Notes: generated by a model not told the origin, from the sequence alone. A stretch of 64,000 bases of DNA from Methylotenera sp. L2L1 (GCF_000744605.1 NZ_JQMG01000001.1:868001-932000), one strand, 5' to 3'; shown: positions 1 to 10,834, counted from the first letter of the stretch. Numbers and translations are program-made.

Positions 1-498
1 GCAGAGGACACAAACGCATTTCAAGCGGTCATGGATATTAACGTCACGGGGCTAGTCAATACGTTTCAACCATTTATCCACGCCATGCGCCTAGCCGCCC
101 AACATGGCCAAACAGCTCAACTAGTTGGCATCGCCAGCGTTGCAGGCATACGCGGTTTACCAGGAGCGGGAGCGTACAGCGCATCAAAAGCAGCTGCCAT
201 TGCCTACCTTGAAAGTTTACGGGTTGAGATGCTATATCACAATATCGCGGTTACCACCATTGCACCCGGGTACATTCGCACCCCAATGACAGACATCAAC
301 ACGTATAAAATGCCATTTTTAATGGATGCGGATATTGCTGCACATAAATTTGTAAATGCAATTAAACGCAAAAGACGCTTTGTGGTCATCCCATGGCAAA
401 TGGGTTGGGTGGCAAGGCTGATGCGACTAATTCCGCCTGTACTTTGGGACTTTCTTGCAAAGAACGCACCCCATAAACCTCGCATTCATGTTCAATAA
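1..498 (+). CDS. SDR family oxidoreductase, C-terminal part (5' end outside window)
   Basis: The frame is open from the first base, so the true start lies to the left and the Rossmann nucleotide-binding motif is not visible. What remains has the second half of a classical short-chain dehydrogenase: an N-V-x-G stretch (NVTG), the catalytic Ser in IASVAG, the Y-x-x-x-K pair in YSASKAA, and a PGYIRTPM segment after the active site. It is probably an NAD(P)-dependent oxidoreductase acting on a small carbonyl or alcohol; the substrate cannot be read. The last 50 residues are rich in Trp, Arg and Leu and may touch the membrane, as in several SDRs of this type. It is distinct from the second SDR gene near 55.4 kb. 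Confidence 0.85.
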   Translation, partial: AEDTNAFQAVMDINVTGLVNTFQPFIHAMRLAAQHGQTAQLVGIASVAGIRGLPGAGAYSASKAAAIAYLESLRVEMLYHNIAVTTIAPGYIRTPMTDINTYKMPFLMDADIAAHKFVNAIKRKRRFVVIPWQMGWVARLMRLIPPVLWDFLAKNAPHKPRIHVQ

Positions 499-605
499 TC
501 AAATACCGCAATATGTACCATGTTGAGTGCGATAATAAAAAATCCGTCCATATGCTTACTCATCAACAAAGCTAACTATAAGAAATTTGTTAAGGCTGAC
601 AAATA

Positions 606-1277
606 ATGACCAACTATGTAATAGAGTTTTTTAAATTAATTATCTTACCCAAAAATGCATTTAAAGTTGGGCTTACTATTATGCTTTTTTCTGGATTAGG
701 ATTATCAAATATCCTTTCAACCATTAACGCAGCGCTAGCTAATATAGATTTGCCAAGATACTCAGTTAACATTTTAGTATTTACTCTTTGTTTTTCAGTA
801 TCATCAATCTTAATTGATTGTTTAATATGGACATGTGGTAAAACACTACTAATTATTAATAGCTCTTGGAACTTCTTAAGACTTAAGGCAATTGTTCTTA
901 AAAACTATTTAAGCAATCAACGTGCAACTGATGATAATTACAGAGAAATAATAATTGACCTCTCGAATAATGAGTTGGATTATTTAGACTTATTTAATTC
1001 AGAAAAATTAAAGTTGTCTGAGATTGAAAAAAACCCTATGCATTCAGATATATATATGGCGCATTATAGTTTAGTAAAAAATAAAATTATTTCAACTAAA
1101 AGAAGATCTGGCTCTAGCATTGAAGTACATACTATAAATCCTCACGCTTTCAAGATATTGACTAAATTTGTGTTTAAATGCAAAAAACCATGTCCTTCTA
1201 TCGAAATACCTCTTGATCACGTTTTAGCCCCTATAAACTCTGGTGGCGGTGCTTTAGGTAGTTCAAAAGTAAACTAA
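606..1277 (+). CDS. Two-helix membrane protein, possibly SieB-like superinfection exclusion
   Basis: A 223-residue protein. Two hydrophobic segments (about residues 17-45 and 52-82) are followed by a cytoplasmic-looking domain in which an LSNNELDYLDLF stretch precedes a LVKNKIIST stretch and an INPHAFKIL stretch near the end. This order (two N-terminal helices, then a small winged-helix-like domain with E-x-x-Y-L, G/N-I-I and I-N-P motifs) resembles the phage/prophage superinfection-exclusion protein B (SieB) family, but I infer this from architecture only. An AAGG ribosome site sits about 11 bases before the ATG. The gene is much richer in A+T than its neighbours and lies 12 bp upstream of another AT-rich gene, which suggests acquired DNA. 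It could also be an unrelated small membrane protein. Confidence 0.6.
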   Translation: MTNYVIEFFKLIILPKNAFKVGLTIMLFSGLGLSNILSTINAALANIDLPRYSVNILVFTLCFSVSSILIDCLIWTCGKTLLIINSSWNFLRLKAIVLKNYLSNQRATDDNYREIIIDLSNNELDYLDLFNSEKLKLSEIEKNPMHSDIYMAHYSLVKNKIISTKRRSGSSIEVHTINPHAFKILTKFVFKCKKPCPSIEIPLDHVLAPINSGGGALGSSKVN

Positions 1278-1289
1278 TCGAATAAAAAC

Positions 1290-2249
1290 ATGAAACCTTT
1301 TACATATCTATTAATTATAGTTTTCTTATACTCAGCTACAGCATCCGCAGATAACCTCAATCCTGATAATGATGATGCAATTATTGGTAAAACATTATGG
1401 GTCAATTACGAAAGTAGCACCTGTGTGGAAAATTTCAAAATATACAAAAACCAGCTAACCAACGATAAGTACATCCTTAATCAGCCTGTACAAATCCAGA
1501 TAAAGAGTTTGGAAAAGACTCCTTTTAATTGGAAAGCTGGTGCCTGGTATTCGGTCACCATCGACAATGGAAGCAGTGAAGGACAGATTACTTATAACGA
1601 CATGCATGCAAGCTATGGATATATTAAAAATCTATACATCACTGAAGATAATGCTGTTGACCTTACTCTTCTTAAAGATGCATGCGTAAGCAATATACCA
1701 CCTGAAAAAAAATTAAGCCTGATTGATGCTGATAAAAAGCTAATGCTAGCAAGTGATAAATTAATTGATGAAGAAAATCAAAGGAAAAAGGCTATAAGGG
1801 AGGCAGAAGCTCAAGCAACCATAGAGGCAGAAAAGACTAGAAAAGAAAAGCTAATCTCAGATCGAATACAAGCTCACAAGGAACAACAAGCTATTTCATT
1901 AAAAAATGCTCCCGAAGAAATTAAAATAATTTCAACAAAGCAGTTTTGTGAGTATTACGGCTATATGCTACGAGGTGAATACATTACTGATTTTGGCTCG
2001 GCTGCTGATATGAAAAATATTATGAAAAGGGAAGCTAGCCGTAGAAATCTGAAGGTAAATGCAAATATAGCAAAAGAACAAATTTTAAAATTAAATATTA
2101 GTACCTGTGACTTATACGCTTCTTGGGGAATTCCTGACAATGAAAATAAATCTGTTGGTAGTTACGGTGTTCATATTCAGCATATCTACAAAAGGTCAGG
2201 CACTTATGTTTATTCAGAAAATGGGCGGGTAACAAGTTGGCAGGAATAA
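1290..2249 (+). CDS. Secreted or periplasmic protein of unknown function with coiled coil
   Basis: A 319-residue protein with a clear Sec signal peptide (hydrophobic to about residue 20, cleavage after SATASA). Residues about 140-205 are charged and Ala/Glu/Lys-rich and probably form a coiled coil. The last 105 residues form a separate domain with two cysteines and a closing pattern G-I-P, G-V-H-I-Q, Y-V-Y, N-G-x-V-T-S-W-Q, which looks like the small tail domain found on some exported proteins with a BamE/SmpA-like fold; that link is tentative. No strong ribosome site is visible and it starts 12 bp after the preceding gene, so coupled translation is likely. It shares that gene's strong A+T bias. 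Function unknown. Confidence 0.75.
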   Translation: MKPFTYLLIIVFLYSATASADNLNPDNDDAIIGKTLWVNYESSTCVENFKIYKNQLTNDKYILNQPVQIQIKSLEKTPFNWKAGAWYSVTIDNGSSEGQITYNDMHASYGYIKNLYITEDNAVDLTLLKDACVSNIPPEKKLSLIDADKKLMLASDKLIDEENQRKKAIREAEAQATIEAEKTRKEKLISDRIQAHKEQQAISLKNAPEEIKIISTKQFCEYYGYMLRGEYITDFGSAADMKNIMKREASRRNLKVNANIAKEQILKLNISTCDLYASWGIPDNENKSVGSYGVHIQHIYKRSGTYVYSENGRVTSWQE

Positions 2250-2259
2250 AACATGAGAG

Positions 2260-2279
2260 ATGTTAAGAAAACTTAACAT
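2260..2279. other. AT-rich hairpin after the accessory gene pair
   Basis: A perfect 8-bp stem (ATGTTAAG / CTTAACAT) with an AAAA loop lies 10 bp past the stop of the secreted-protein gene. It has no T-run, so it would be a weak terminator at best. Confidence 0.4.
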
Positions 2280-2329
2280 AAACTCGAAAAGTTAGTTAAA
2301 ATATGGCGGACTCACAAAGCAGTTGTGGA

Positions 2330-2349
2330 GTGGACAACTTGTTGCCCAC
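2330..2349. repeat. Palindromic repeat, copy 1
   Basis: The 20-bp near-palindrome GTGGACAACTTGTTGCCCAC lies just downstream of the ettA stop. A closely related unit (GTGGGCAACTTGTTGCACAC) occurs at 52511-52530. Eighteen of 20 bases agree between the two copies, pointing to a dispersed REP-like family. Confidence 0.6.
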
Positions 2350-2358
2350 GCTACTTGG

Positions 2359-4023
2359 TTAACGTGCAATCGGTTTATAGCGAATACGTTTAGGTTTAGC
2401 GCCTTCCTCACCCAAACGTTTACGCTTATCAGCCTCATATTCTTGATAGTTACCGTTAAAGAACGTCCATTGCGACTCACCCTCGGCCGCCAGAATATGC
2501 GTTGCGATACGGTCCAAGAACCAGCGATCATGCGAGATCACTAACACACTGCCTGCAAATTCTAGCAATGCATCTTCCAGTGCGCGTAATGTTTCCACAT
2601 CTAAGTCGTTTGACGGTTCATCTAGCAGCAATACGTTACCGCCAGAAATCAGTGTTTTCGCTAAATGCAAACGTCCACGTTCACCGCCTGACAGTTGCCC
2701 CACGATTTTTTGCTGGTCACCGCCTTTAAAGTTAAAGCGGCCGATGTAGGCGCGAGATGGCGTTTCGTAACGGCCTACCGTTAAAATGTCTGAGCCGCCT
2801 GAAATCTCATCAAACACGGTCTTATCACTGCTCAACACATCACGGCTTTGGTCTACATAAGCCAATTTAACGGTTTGGCCGATGTTCACTTCACCACTAT
2901 CTGGTTGCTCCATGCCTGTAATCATCTTAAACAGCGTAGATTTACCTGCACCGTTCGGGCCGATAATCCCAACAATCGCGCCAGCTGGGATGCTAAAACT
3001 CAAGTTATCAATCAGCAAACGGTCTTTAAATGCCTTGCTCACGCCGTTAAACTCAATCACTTGGTCGCCTAAACGCTCACCGGCAGGGATAAAAATCTCC
3101 TGTGTTTCATTGCGTTTCTGGTACTCAGCACTCGCTAACTCTTCATAGCGTGCAATACGCGCCTTGCTTTTCGCCTGACGTGCTTTCGGGTTCTGACGTA
3201 CCCACTCCAACTCGGTATTCAGCGCTTTACGGCGTGATGACTCTTGTGACTCTTCTAGCGCTAAGCGCGCTTGCTTCTGATCTAACCAGCTTGAGTAATT
3301 GCCTTTCCATGGAATACCATGCCCACGGTCTAACTCCAAAATCCACTCCGCCGCATTATCGAGGAAATAACGGTCATGGGTAACTGCCACCACCGTGCCT
3401 GGGAAGCGCACTAAGAACTGCTCTAACCACTCTACAGACTCTGCATCCAGATGGTTGGTTGGCTCGTCTAGTAGCAACATATCTGGCTTAGATAACAACA
3501 ATTTACACAACGCCACACGACGCTTCTCGCCGCCAGATAACGGGCCAATTTTTGCATCCCACGCAGGTAGGCGTAGGGCATCCGCTGCGATTTCTAATTG
3601 ATGCTCAACATCAGAACCGCTCGCAGCAATGATATTTTCATAGCGCGCTTGATCTTCAGCGAGCTTATCAAAATCTGCATCAGGCTCTGCATAGGCTGCG
3701 TAAACTTCCTCTAACTTTTGCTTAGCCTCCATCACTTCGCCCATGCCGCTTTCTACTTCTTCACGCACGGTTTTATTCGCATCTAACTGCGGCTCTTGCG
3801 GCAAATAGCCAATCGAAATATTCGGCTGCCACTGCACCTCACCCTCAAACTCTTTATCAGCGCCTGCCATAATGCGTAGCACCGTTGATTTACCCGAGCC
3901 GTTTAGACCCAGCAAACCAATCTTCGCACCGGGGAAAAAAGACAAAGAAATATCTTTAATAATTTGTTTTTTAGGGGGAACAATCTTGCTCACGCGGAGC
4001 ATCGACATTACATATTGAGCCAT
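2359..4023 (-). CDS. ettA: Energy-dependent translational throttle protein EttA (ABC-F ATPase)
   Basis: A ribosome-associated ABC-F ATPase that binds the E site and tunes entry into elongation according to the ATP/ADP ratio. Two ABC cassettes are visible: Walker A GLNGSGKST and signature LSGGEKRRVAL in the first, GPNGAGKST and LSGGERGRLHL in the second. Between them lies a charged linker (about residues 240-300), and the arm region follows the first Walker A. The open frame extends 46 codons further upstream, but the ATG at 4023 gives the MAQYVMSMLRVSKIVPPKK start and 554 residues, the usual EttA length. It diverges from yaeQ across a 145-bp gap. Confidence 0.95.
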   Translation of the reverse strand: MAQYVMSMLRVSKIVPPKKQIIKDISLSFFPGAKIGLLGLNGSGKSTVLRIMAGADKEFEGEVQWQPNISIGYLPQEPQLDANKTVREEVESGMGEVMEAKQKLEEVYAAYAEPDADFDKLAEDQARYENIIAASGSDVEHQLEIAADALRLPAWDAKIGPLSGGEKRRVALCKLLLSKPDMLLLDEPTNHLDAESVEWLEQFLVRFPGTVVAVTHDRYFLDNAAEWILELDRGHGIPWKGNYSSWLDQKQARLALEESQESSRRKALNTELEWVRQNPKARQAKSKARIARYEELASAEYQKRNETQEIFIPAGERLGDQVIEFNGVSKAFKDRLLIDNLSFSIPAGAIVGIIGPNGAGKSTLFKMITGMEQPDSGEVNIGQTVKLAYVDQSRDVLSSDKTVFDEISGGSDILTVGRYETPSRAYIGRFNFKGGDQQKIVGQLSGGERGRLHLAKTLISGGNVLLLDEPSNDLDVETLRALEDALLEFAGSVLVISHDRWFLDRIATHILAAEGESQWTFFNGNYQEYEADKRKRLGEEGAKPKRIRYKPIAR

Positions 4024-4168
4024 GATGTTATCTTGCAAATTTAAAAATGAAAGCTTAACAGAAAGCCCGTATGCTTGCTCGCTATCCCTCATGCTAATCC
4101 ATGATCGCCAATGAATAAGGCTAGGGGAATGTAGGTATAATGTGCCAACAATAAAAGGCACCGCTTAA

Positions 4169-4714
4169 ATGGCAATCAAATCCACAATTTATAAAGTCGA
4201 TCTACAAGTTTCAGATATGGATCGTAATTACTACCAGCAACACAACTTGACCATCGCCAAGCACCCATCAGAAACTGATGAGCGCGTGATGGTTCGGCTG
4301 ATAGGCTTTGCCATGTACGCCAATGAGGCGCTTGTTTTCGGCAAAGGCCTAAGTGATGAAGAAGAGCCAGACTTATGGCAAAAAGACCTCACAGGCGCCA
4401 TCGAGTTATGGATGGATGTTGGTTTGCCAACAGAAAAAGATATCCGCAAAGCAGCTGGGCGTGCCAAGCAAGTGGTGGTAGTGCTTTATGGTGGACGAAT
4501 AGCTGATATGTGGTGGACGGCCAACAGCAAAGCCTTACTTAAAATCAACAACCTCACTGTGATTAATTTACCTGACACGAAAGAATTGGCAAATATTGCA
4601 GAGCGTGGCTTTAATATCAGCTGCACCATTCAAGATGGACAAATCATGGTGGGGCATGACGGCGGCACTTTAGACATTACCCCTGTGCTTTTGAAAGAAC
4701 CAAGCACTTACTAA
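4169..4714 (+). CDS. yaeQ: YaeQ family protein
   Basis: A 181-residue protein that matches the YaeQ family over its whole length, with the typical beginning MAIKSTIYKVDLQVSDMDR and the D-x-W-x-K-D-L-x-G and W-M-D-V-G-x-P segments in the middle. YaeQ has a PD-(D/E)xK-nuclease-like fold and was once linked to suppression of rfaH loss; its biochemical activity is not established. It stands alone, divergent from ettA and convergent with the cyclase-like gene, 28 bp from that gene's stop. Confidence 0.9.
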   Translation: MAIKSTIYKVDLQVSDMDRNYYQQHNLTIAKHPSETDERVMVRLIGFAMYANEALVFGKGLSDEEEPDLWQKDLTGAIELWMDVGLPTEKDIRKAAGRAKQVVVVLYGGRIADMWWTANSKALLKINNLTVINLPDTKELANIAERGFNISCTIQDGQIMVGHDGGTLDITPVLLKEPSTY

Positions 4715-4742
4715 CTTGGCAGTTTTTAAGTAAGGATATTTA

Positions 4743-5372
4743 CTAAGTAAAAATGACTTTATAGGCAGAACTTGCACCTGCTGGTGCGTGTTCTAACTTT
4801 TGATAAGTTGCCCCTGCAAAGTCCGCACAAGCTTGCTGAAATGCGCCTGTCACCAGCGTTTCACATTGTTTAGCTACATCTTCCCCCAGCTTACAGGCTG
4901 CGTTCACCTCAGCACCAAACACCTCGGTATTACCTACGCGCAGAATCTTACCGAAGCCCAAACCCACACACAGATGAACTCTTTCCTGCTCAAGTTTGGC
5001 TTCGTTGTAGGGAATTAAGGTCTGCTGCATCACTAGCGCGCATTGCAGGGCCTTTTGCGGCTTACGAAAAATCACTAACAAAGAATCGCCATCAGTTTTA
5101 AGTAAAAAACCTTCATGCTGCTCAATCACTGGCAACAGCAAACGCTCAGATTCATAAATCGTCTGCAAAAAATGAATAATGCCATACTCTGCAACTTGAC
5201 GAGAAAAACCCGCCAAATCGGTCATCATCACGCACCACTCTTCGCCAAATAAATCCCAAATACGCTGATCTATTTCATCTTTATTTGCATCAAGCAACAA
5301 CCGCTGTGCAATCAGGTCATATAAGCGACCTTCAGAATTTTGCATGACGGTTTTAGAGTTGTGACTCATCAC
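4743..5372 (-). CDS. Class III nucleotidyl cyclase-like protein
   Basis: A 209-residue, single-domain soluble protein with an adenylate/guanylate cyclase fold. The first metal Asp is in MMTDLAGFSRQ and the second in LLKTDGDSLLVIF, with a substrate-type Lys just before it. The third conserved block reads EVFGAEVNAACKLGED. There, Glu stands where active adenylyl cyclases have the substrate Asp, and Lys replaces the transition-state Arg of the usual VN-x-A-x-R-L. Activity may therefore be weak or altered, or the protein may be a nucleotide sensor. No membrane or sensory domain is attached. It starts 30 bp after glmS ends on the same strand, so it may be read from the glmU-glmS transcript. Confidence 0.8.
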   Translation of the reverse strand: MMSHNSKTVMQNSEGRLYDLIAQRLLLDANKDEIDQRIWDLFGEEWCVMMTDLAGFSRQVAEYGIIHFLQTIYESERLLLPVIEQHEGFLLKTDGDSLLVIFRKPQKALQCALVMQQTLIPYNEAKLEQERVHLCVGLGFGKILRVGNTEVFGAEVNAACKLGEDVAKQCETLVTGAFQQACADFAGATYQKLEHAPAGASSAYKVIFT

Positions 5373-5402
5373 TTTCCAATTCTTAAATATGCTAGGCGAA
5401 AC

Positions 5403-7244
5403 TTATTCTACAGTCACGGATTTTGCCAAATTCCTAGGCTTATCCACATCAGTCCCCTTCAACAATGCGGCATGGTACGCCAACATCTGCACTGGAATCG
5501 TATGCAAAATAGGGGAGAGCACGCCAACATGGCGTGGGGTACGTATCACATGCACGCCTTCAGATTCTGTAAAGTGGCTGTCTGCATCAGCAAACACAAA
5601 CAACTCACCGCCACGCGCTTTAACTTCTTGCATATTAGATTTTACTTTTTCTAGCAAAGCATCATTAGGTGCAATCACTACCACAGGCATATCGCTATCT
5701 ACCAACGCCAAGGGACCATGTTTAAGCTCGCCCGCAGGGTAAGCTTCGGCATGGATGTATGAAATCTCTTTAAGCTTCAATGCGCCTTCTAAAGCGATAG
5801 GGTAATGTATGCCTCGCCCTAAGAATAAAGCATGCTGTTTGTTGGCAAATGATTTTGCCCACTCGCGAATTTGCGGCTCTAGGTTCAGCGCATGTTGAAC
5901 ACTACCTGCTAATTGGCGCAATGCGTTTAAATGCGATTGTTCAGTCTCTTTATCTAATAAGCCACGCTGTTTTGCCAGTGTTGCGGCCAGTGTAAATAAG
6001 GCCACTAATTGCGTTGTAAATGCCTTGGTAGACGCCACCCCAATTTCAGCCCCTGCACGCGTGTAGAACACCAACTCTGAAGCACGAGGGATTGCGCTCT
6101 CTTGCACGTTGCAAATGGCAAGGGTGAGATGCTGACCTAATGCCTTAGCGTGCTTTAACGCTTCCATCGTATCTAGTGTTTCACCAGACTGCGAAATCGT
6201 CACGATTAGTTGACGTGGATTAGGCACAGATTCACGATAGCGATATTCACTGGCAATTTCTACATTGGTCGGCACTTTGGCTATGCTTTCTAACCAGTAC
6301 TTAGCGGTTAGCGCTGCATAATAACTCGTGCCAGCAGCCAAGATTAAAATGCTGTCCACTTGCTCAAACACTCCTGCTGCACCTTCACCAAACAGGGCAG
6401 GTGAGAAGTGATTATCATCAATCAATGCCTCTATCGTATCGGTTAAGGCACGTGGTTGCTCGTGAATCTCTTTTTGCATGAAGTGCGAATATGGGCCTAA
6501 CTCTAGGCTAGCGAGTGACACATCACTCATATGAATTTTACGTGTAACCTCAACGCCATCGCGGCCCAAAATGGTCACACCTTCACGGCGAATATCCGCC
6601 ACATCGCCATCTTCTAAATAAATCACTTTGCGTGTTACTGATAACACGGCAGAAACATCAGAGGCAATAAAGTTTTCGCCTTCACCCAAACCAATTAATA
6701 ACGGGCAACCTAAACGCGCTGTCACCATATGCTCAGGCTCTTTTTTAGAAATCACGCTAATCGCAAATGCGCCTGTAAGCTCGCTCACAGCTTTTTGGGT
6801 TGCTGCAAGCAATGGTAGGCTTTGATGATAATGATGAATTAAGTGCGCTATGACCTCAGTATCAGTTTGTGATTCAAACACATAACCCAAGGTTTTTAAG
6901 TGCGCGCGCTGTTCATCATGATTCTCAATAATGCCGTTATGTACAACCGCTACTTCACCACCCAAATGGCTAGGTGACATATGTGGGTGAGCATTACTTT
7001 CGGTCACGCCACCATGCGTAGCCCAACGTGTGTGCCCAATCCCAACCAAACCACTTAGGTTTGATTCATTCGCCTTTTCTGTCATTGCAGAAACACGGCC
7101 AACAGCACGTACGCGCGCAATGCCTGTGTCGTTTAATACGGCAACGCCTGCTGAATCGTACCCTCGATACTCTAAGCGGCTTAAGCCCTCAATCAAGGTT
7201 GAAACAACATTTCTATTTGCTACTGCCCCTACAATGCCACACAT
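5403..7244 (-). CDS. glmS: Glutamine-fructose-6-phosphate aminotransferase (isomerizing)
   Basis: It makes glucosamine-6-phosphate from fructose-6-phosphate and glutamine, the first committed step to UDP-GlcNAc for peptidoglycan and LPS. The 613 residues show the N-terminal nucleophile in MCGIVGA, the glutaminase segment HTRWATHG, two SIS sugar-isomerase domains (TSYYAAL and SQSGETLDT in the first, [19 protein letters not shown] in the second), and the C-terminal NLAKSVTVE ending. glmU lies upstream on the same strand, separated by a REP doublet, so the two pathway enzymes form one unit. There is no sign of a glmS ribozyme. Confidence 0.98.
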   Translation of the reverse strand: MCGIVGAVANRNVVSTLIEGLSRLEYRGYDSAGVAVLNDTGIARVRAVGRVSAMTEKANESNLSGLVGIGHTRWATHGGVTESNAHPHMSPSHLGGEVAVVHNGIIENHDEQRAHLKTLGYVFESQTDTEVIAHLIHHYHQSLPLLAATQKAVSELTGAFAISVISKKEPEHMVTARLGCPLLIGLGEGENFIASDVSAVLSVTRKVIYLEDGDVADIRREGVTILGRDGVEVTRKIHMSDVSLASLELGPYSHFMQKEIHEQPRALTDTIEALIDDNHFSPALFGEGAAGVFEQVDSILILAAGTSYYAALTAKYWLESIAKVPTNVEIASEYRYRESVPNPRQLIVTISQSGETLDTMEALKHAKALGQHLTLAICNVQESAIPRASELVFYTRAGAEIGVASTKAFTTQLVALFTLAATLAKQRGLLDKETEQSHLNALRQLAGSVQHALNLEPQIREWAKSFANKQHALFLGRGIHYPIALEGALKLKEISYIHAEAYPAGELKHGPLALVDSDMPVVVIAPNDALLEKVKSNMQEVKARGGELFVFADADSHFTESEGVHVIRTPRHVGVLSPILHTIPVQMLAYHAALLKGTDVDKPRNLAKSVTVE

Positions 7245-7265
7245 AGTTTTACTCTCTTATATTTT

Positions 7266-7328
7266 TGTAAGAGCGCAATTTATTGCGCGAATATTTATTA
7301 AATTCGTCCAATAAATTGGACTCCTACA
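7266..7328. repeat. REP doublet (REPIN-like) between glmU and glmS
   Basis: Two REP-like units of about 29 bp stand head to head. The left unit (7266-7294) begins TGTAAGAGCGCAATTTATTG. The right unit (7300-7328) begins, on the minus strand, TGTAGGAGTCCAATTTATTG. Each unit has its own small hairpin, with compensating changes in the stem (GCGC against GTCC/GGAC), and the pair together can fold into one long stem. This is the layout of REPINs mobilised by RAYT transposases. No RAYT gene is in the window. Confidence 0.75.
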
Positions 7329-7342
7329 ATTTAATTAATCTG

Positions 7343-8713
7343 CTATTTTTTAATTTTCACAGGTCGCTTCCAACCCACAATAGATTTCTGGTCTTTGGCA
7401 CGGCAGAAGGTGAGGGCATCTGCCGGTGCGTCTTTAGTAATGGTTGAGCCTGCCGCAATGGTTGCGTTTTTGCCTATGGTAATAGGCGCTACCAATTGTG
7501 AATCAGAGCCAATAAAAGCGCCGTCCTCAATCACCGTCCTGAATTTATTCGCGCCATCGTAATTACAGGTAATAGTACCTGCACCAATGTTCACAGCCTT
7601 ACCTACGGTACTATCACCCACATAACTCAAATGGTTGATCTTACTGCCTACGTCAACTTGTGCATTTTTCAGCTCGACAAAGTTACCAACGTGCGTATCG
7701 GCGGCGAGGGTAGTACCAGGACGTAGGCGCGCAAACGGACCAATACGGCTATTCTCACCTACTGCAGTGTCATCGATATGCGTAAACGCGGCAATCTGCG
7801 TACCTGCAGCGATCACTGCGTTTTTAATCACACAGTTAGCGGCAATTTTAACGCGGTCACCTAAGGTCACATTACCTTCAAACACGCAATTCACGTCTAT
7901 CTCAACATCTCGACCGCAACGTAAATCACCGCGCACATCAATACGCGCAGCATCTTTTAAAGTAACGCCTTGCTGCAATAATGCCTGTGCGACTCTAGTT
8001 TGATACACGCGTTCAATTTGCACCAAATCAGTTTTAGCATTAATACCAGTTACAGACCACTCATCATTTGTGATTTCAGCCACAACATTAATCTTATCTG
8101 CTACCGCTAACGCCACAATATCCGTTAAGTAATATTCGCCCTGTGCATTATTGTTGGTGATTCTGGATAGCCAACTTTTAAGATGCGCGTTAGGCATCGC
8201 CATAATGCCTGTATTTACCTCAACAATCGCACGCTGCGCTACTGTGGCATCCTTATGTTCCACAATCGCATGCACTTGTCCGCTAGCATCGCGCACGATA
8301 CGGCCATATCCAGTTGGGTCTTCTTTATTAAACGAAAGAATCGCCAGTTTATTGTCTGCTTGTGCAATCAATTTGCGACAAGCCTCAACATCAACCAGCG
8401 GCACATCGCCTAGTAGAATCAGTGTGTCTGCATCAGACTCTAGATAAGGTAACGCCTGCTGCACAGCGTGACCAGTGCCATTTTGTTCAGCTTGGTTCAC
8501 CCAAGTAATCTCTTCGGTACTAAAGGCTTCTTTTACACGCTCTCCGCCAAAGCCATAGACCACGATAATCTTATTTGGCTGCAGTGCCTTCGCGCAATTA
8601 ATCACATGGGCTAATATTGGCTTTGCACCAACCGCATGTAAAACTTTAGGTAAATCAGAATGCATACGGGTACCTTTACCCGCTGCCAATATCACGATAT
8701 TTAATTTATTCAT
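7343..8713 (-). CDS. glmU: Bifunctional UDP-GlcNAc pyrophosphorylase / GlcN-1-P acetyltransferase
   Basis: It carries out the last two steps to UDP-GlcNAc: acetylation of glucosamine-1-phosphate and uridylylation. The 456 residues comprise an N-terminal nucleotidyltransferase domain with LAAGKGTRMHSDLPKVL, the QNGTGHAVQ and YGRI motifs, and a C-terminal left-handed beta-helix of hexapeptide repeats (about residues 250-430) carrying the acetyltransferase site (KNAQVDVGSKINHLSYVGD). Length and order are standard. It is the first gene of the glmU-glmS unit, read leftward after the atp terminator. Confidence 0.98.
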   Translation of the reverse strand: MNKLNIVILAAGKGTRMHSDLPKVLHAVGAKPILAHVINCAKALQPNKIIVVYGFGGERVKEAFSTEEITWVNQAEQNGTGHAVQQALPYLESDADTLILLGDVPLVDVEACRKLIAQADNKLAILSFNKEDPTGYGRIVRDASGQVHAIVEHKDATVAQRAIVEVNTGIMAMPNAHLKSWLSRITNNNAQGEYYLTDIVALAVADKINVVAEITNDEWSVTGINAKTDLVQIERVYQTRVAQALLQQGVTLKDAARIDVRGDLRCGRDVEIDVNCVFEGNVTLGDRVKIAANCVIKNAVIAAGTQIAAFTHIDDTAVGENSRIGPFARLRPGTTLAADTHVGNFVELKNAQVDVGSKINHLSYVGDSTVGKAVNIGAGTITCNYDGANKFRTVIEDGAFIGSDSQLVAPITIGKNATIAAGSTITKDAPADALTFCRAKDQKSIVGWKRPVKIKK

Positions 8714-8765
8714 GTGTTATTAATGTCTGTTTCTATGAGCACTGTTTCTATTCGGAAAGTATAAC

Positions 8766-8792
8766 AAAAAAGGCAACCTAAGTTGCCTTTTT
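8766..8792 (-). terminator. Terminator of the ATP synthase operon
   Basis: The stem GGCAAC/GTTGCC with a four-base loop is flanked by A and T runs (8766-8771 and 8788-8792), 27 bp past the atpC stop. Read leftward it is followed by six T's. Confidence 0.9.
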
Positions 8793-8818
8793 GCTTTTTT
8801 ACACCATCTTCACTGCAA

Positions 8819-9244
8819 TTAATGCGTTTTCTTGCGTAAACGCTCAATTGTTTGAATCTGTGCTACGGCTTCAGACAATTCTGCCTGTGCTGTTGCATAG
8901 TCAATATCTGAAGTTCTGTTTCTAAGCGCTTCTTCAGCAGCTTCTTTTGCAGCAATCGCTTTTGCTTCATCTAGGTCGTGACCACGTACTGCTGTATCAG
9001 CCAATACAGTCACCACACCAGGTTGCACTTCTAACAAGCCACCTGAGATAAAGATTAACGTTTCTTCAGCTTCATTCGCTTGCTTGATACGCAAAGCGCC
9101 AGGCTTGATGGTAGTAATCATTGGTGCATGGTTAGGGTAAATACCCACTTCACCAGCACTTGCAGGTGCAACTACAAACTCAGCTTCACCTGAGAATATA
9201 CTTGCCTCTGCACTAACTACATCAATATGAACAGTATTTGCCAT
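8819..9244 (-). CDS. atpC: ATP synthase F1 subunit epsilon
   Basis: The epsilon subunit of the F1 central stalk couples rotation and inhibits ATP hydrolysis. The 141 residues comprise an N-terminal beta-sandwich ([24 protein letters not shown], the [11 protein letters not shown] segment) and a C-terminal pair of helices ([14 protein letters not shown] onward). It is the last gene of the atp operon, 41 bp after atpD and just before the operon terminator. Confidence 0.97.
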   Translation of the reverse strand: MANTVHIDVVSAEASIFSGEAEFVVAPASAGEVGIYPNHAPMITTIKPGALRIKQANEAEETLIFISGGLLEVQPGVVTVLADTAVRGHDLDEAKAIAAKEAAEEALRNRTSDIDYATAQAELSEAVAQIQTIERLRKKTH

Positions 9245-9285
9245 TATTTTTCCTTAAAGCGTTTAACTAATTAACCAAGTAAAAC

Positions 9286-10722
<1,437 letters not shown>

Positions 10723-10796
10723 TTACTAAACGTATGTTAGTCAGATATAACTTTAATAAAATTCTTTACTAGCCGTGTCTTATCGCTTTTGGACCT

Positions 10797-10823
10797 TACT
10801 AACCTTGCTAGGCTAGGTTAGTA
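10797..10823. other. Intercistronic hairpin between atpG and atpD
   Basis: A perfect 9-bp stem (TACTAACCT / AGGTTAGTA) with a 9-base loop lies in the 121-bp gap 5' of atpD. There is no following T-run in the leftward direction, so it is more likely a processing or stability element than a terminator. Confidence 0.5.
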
Positions 10824-10834
10824 TTGCCAAATCA

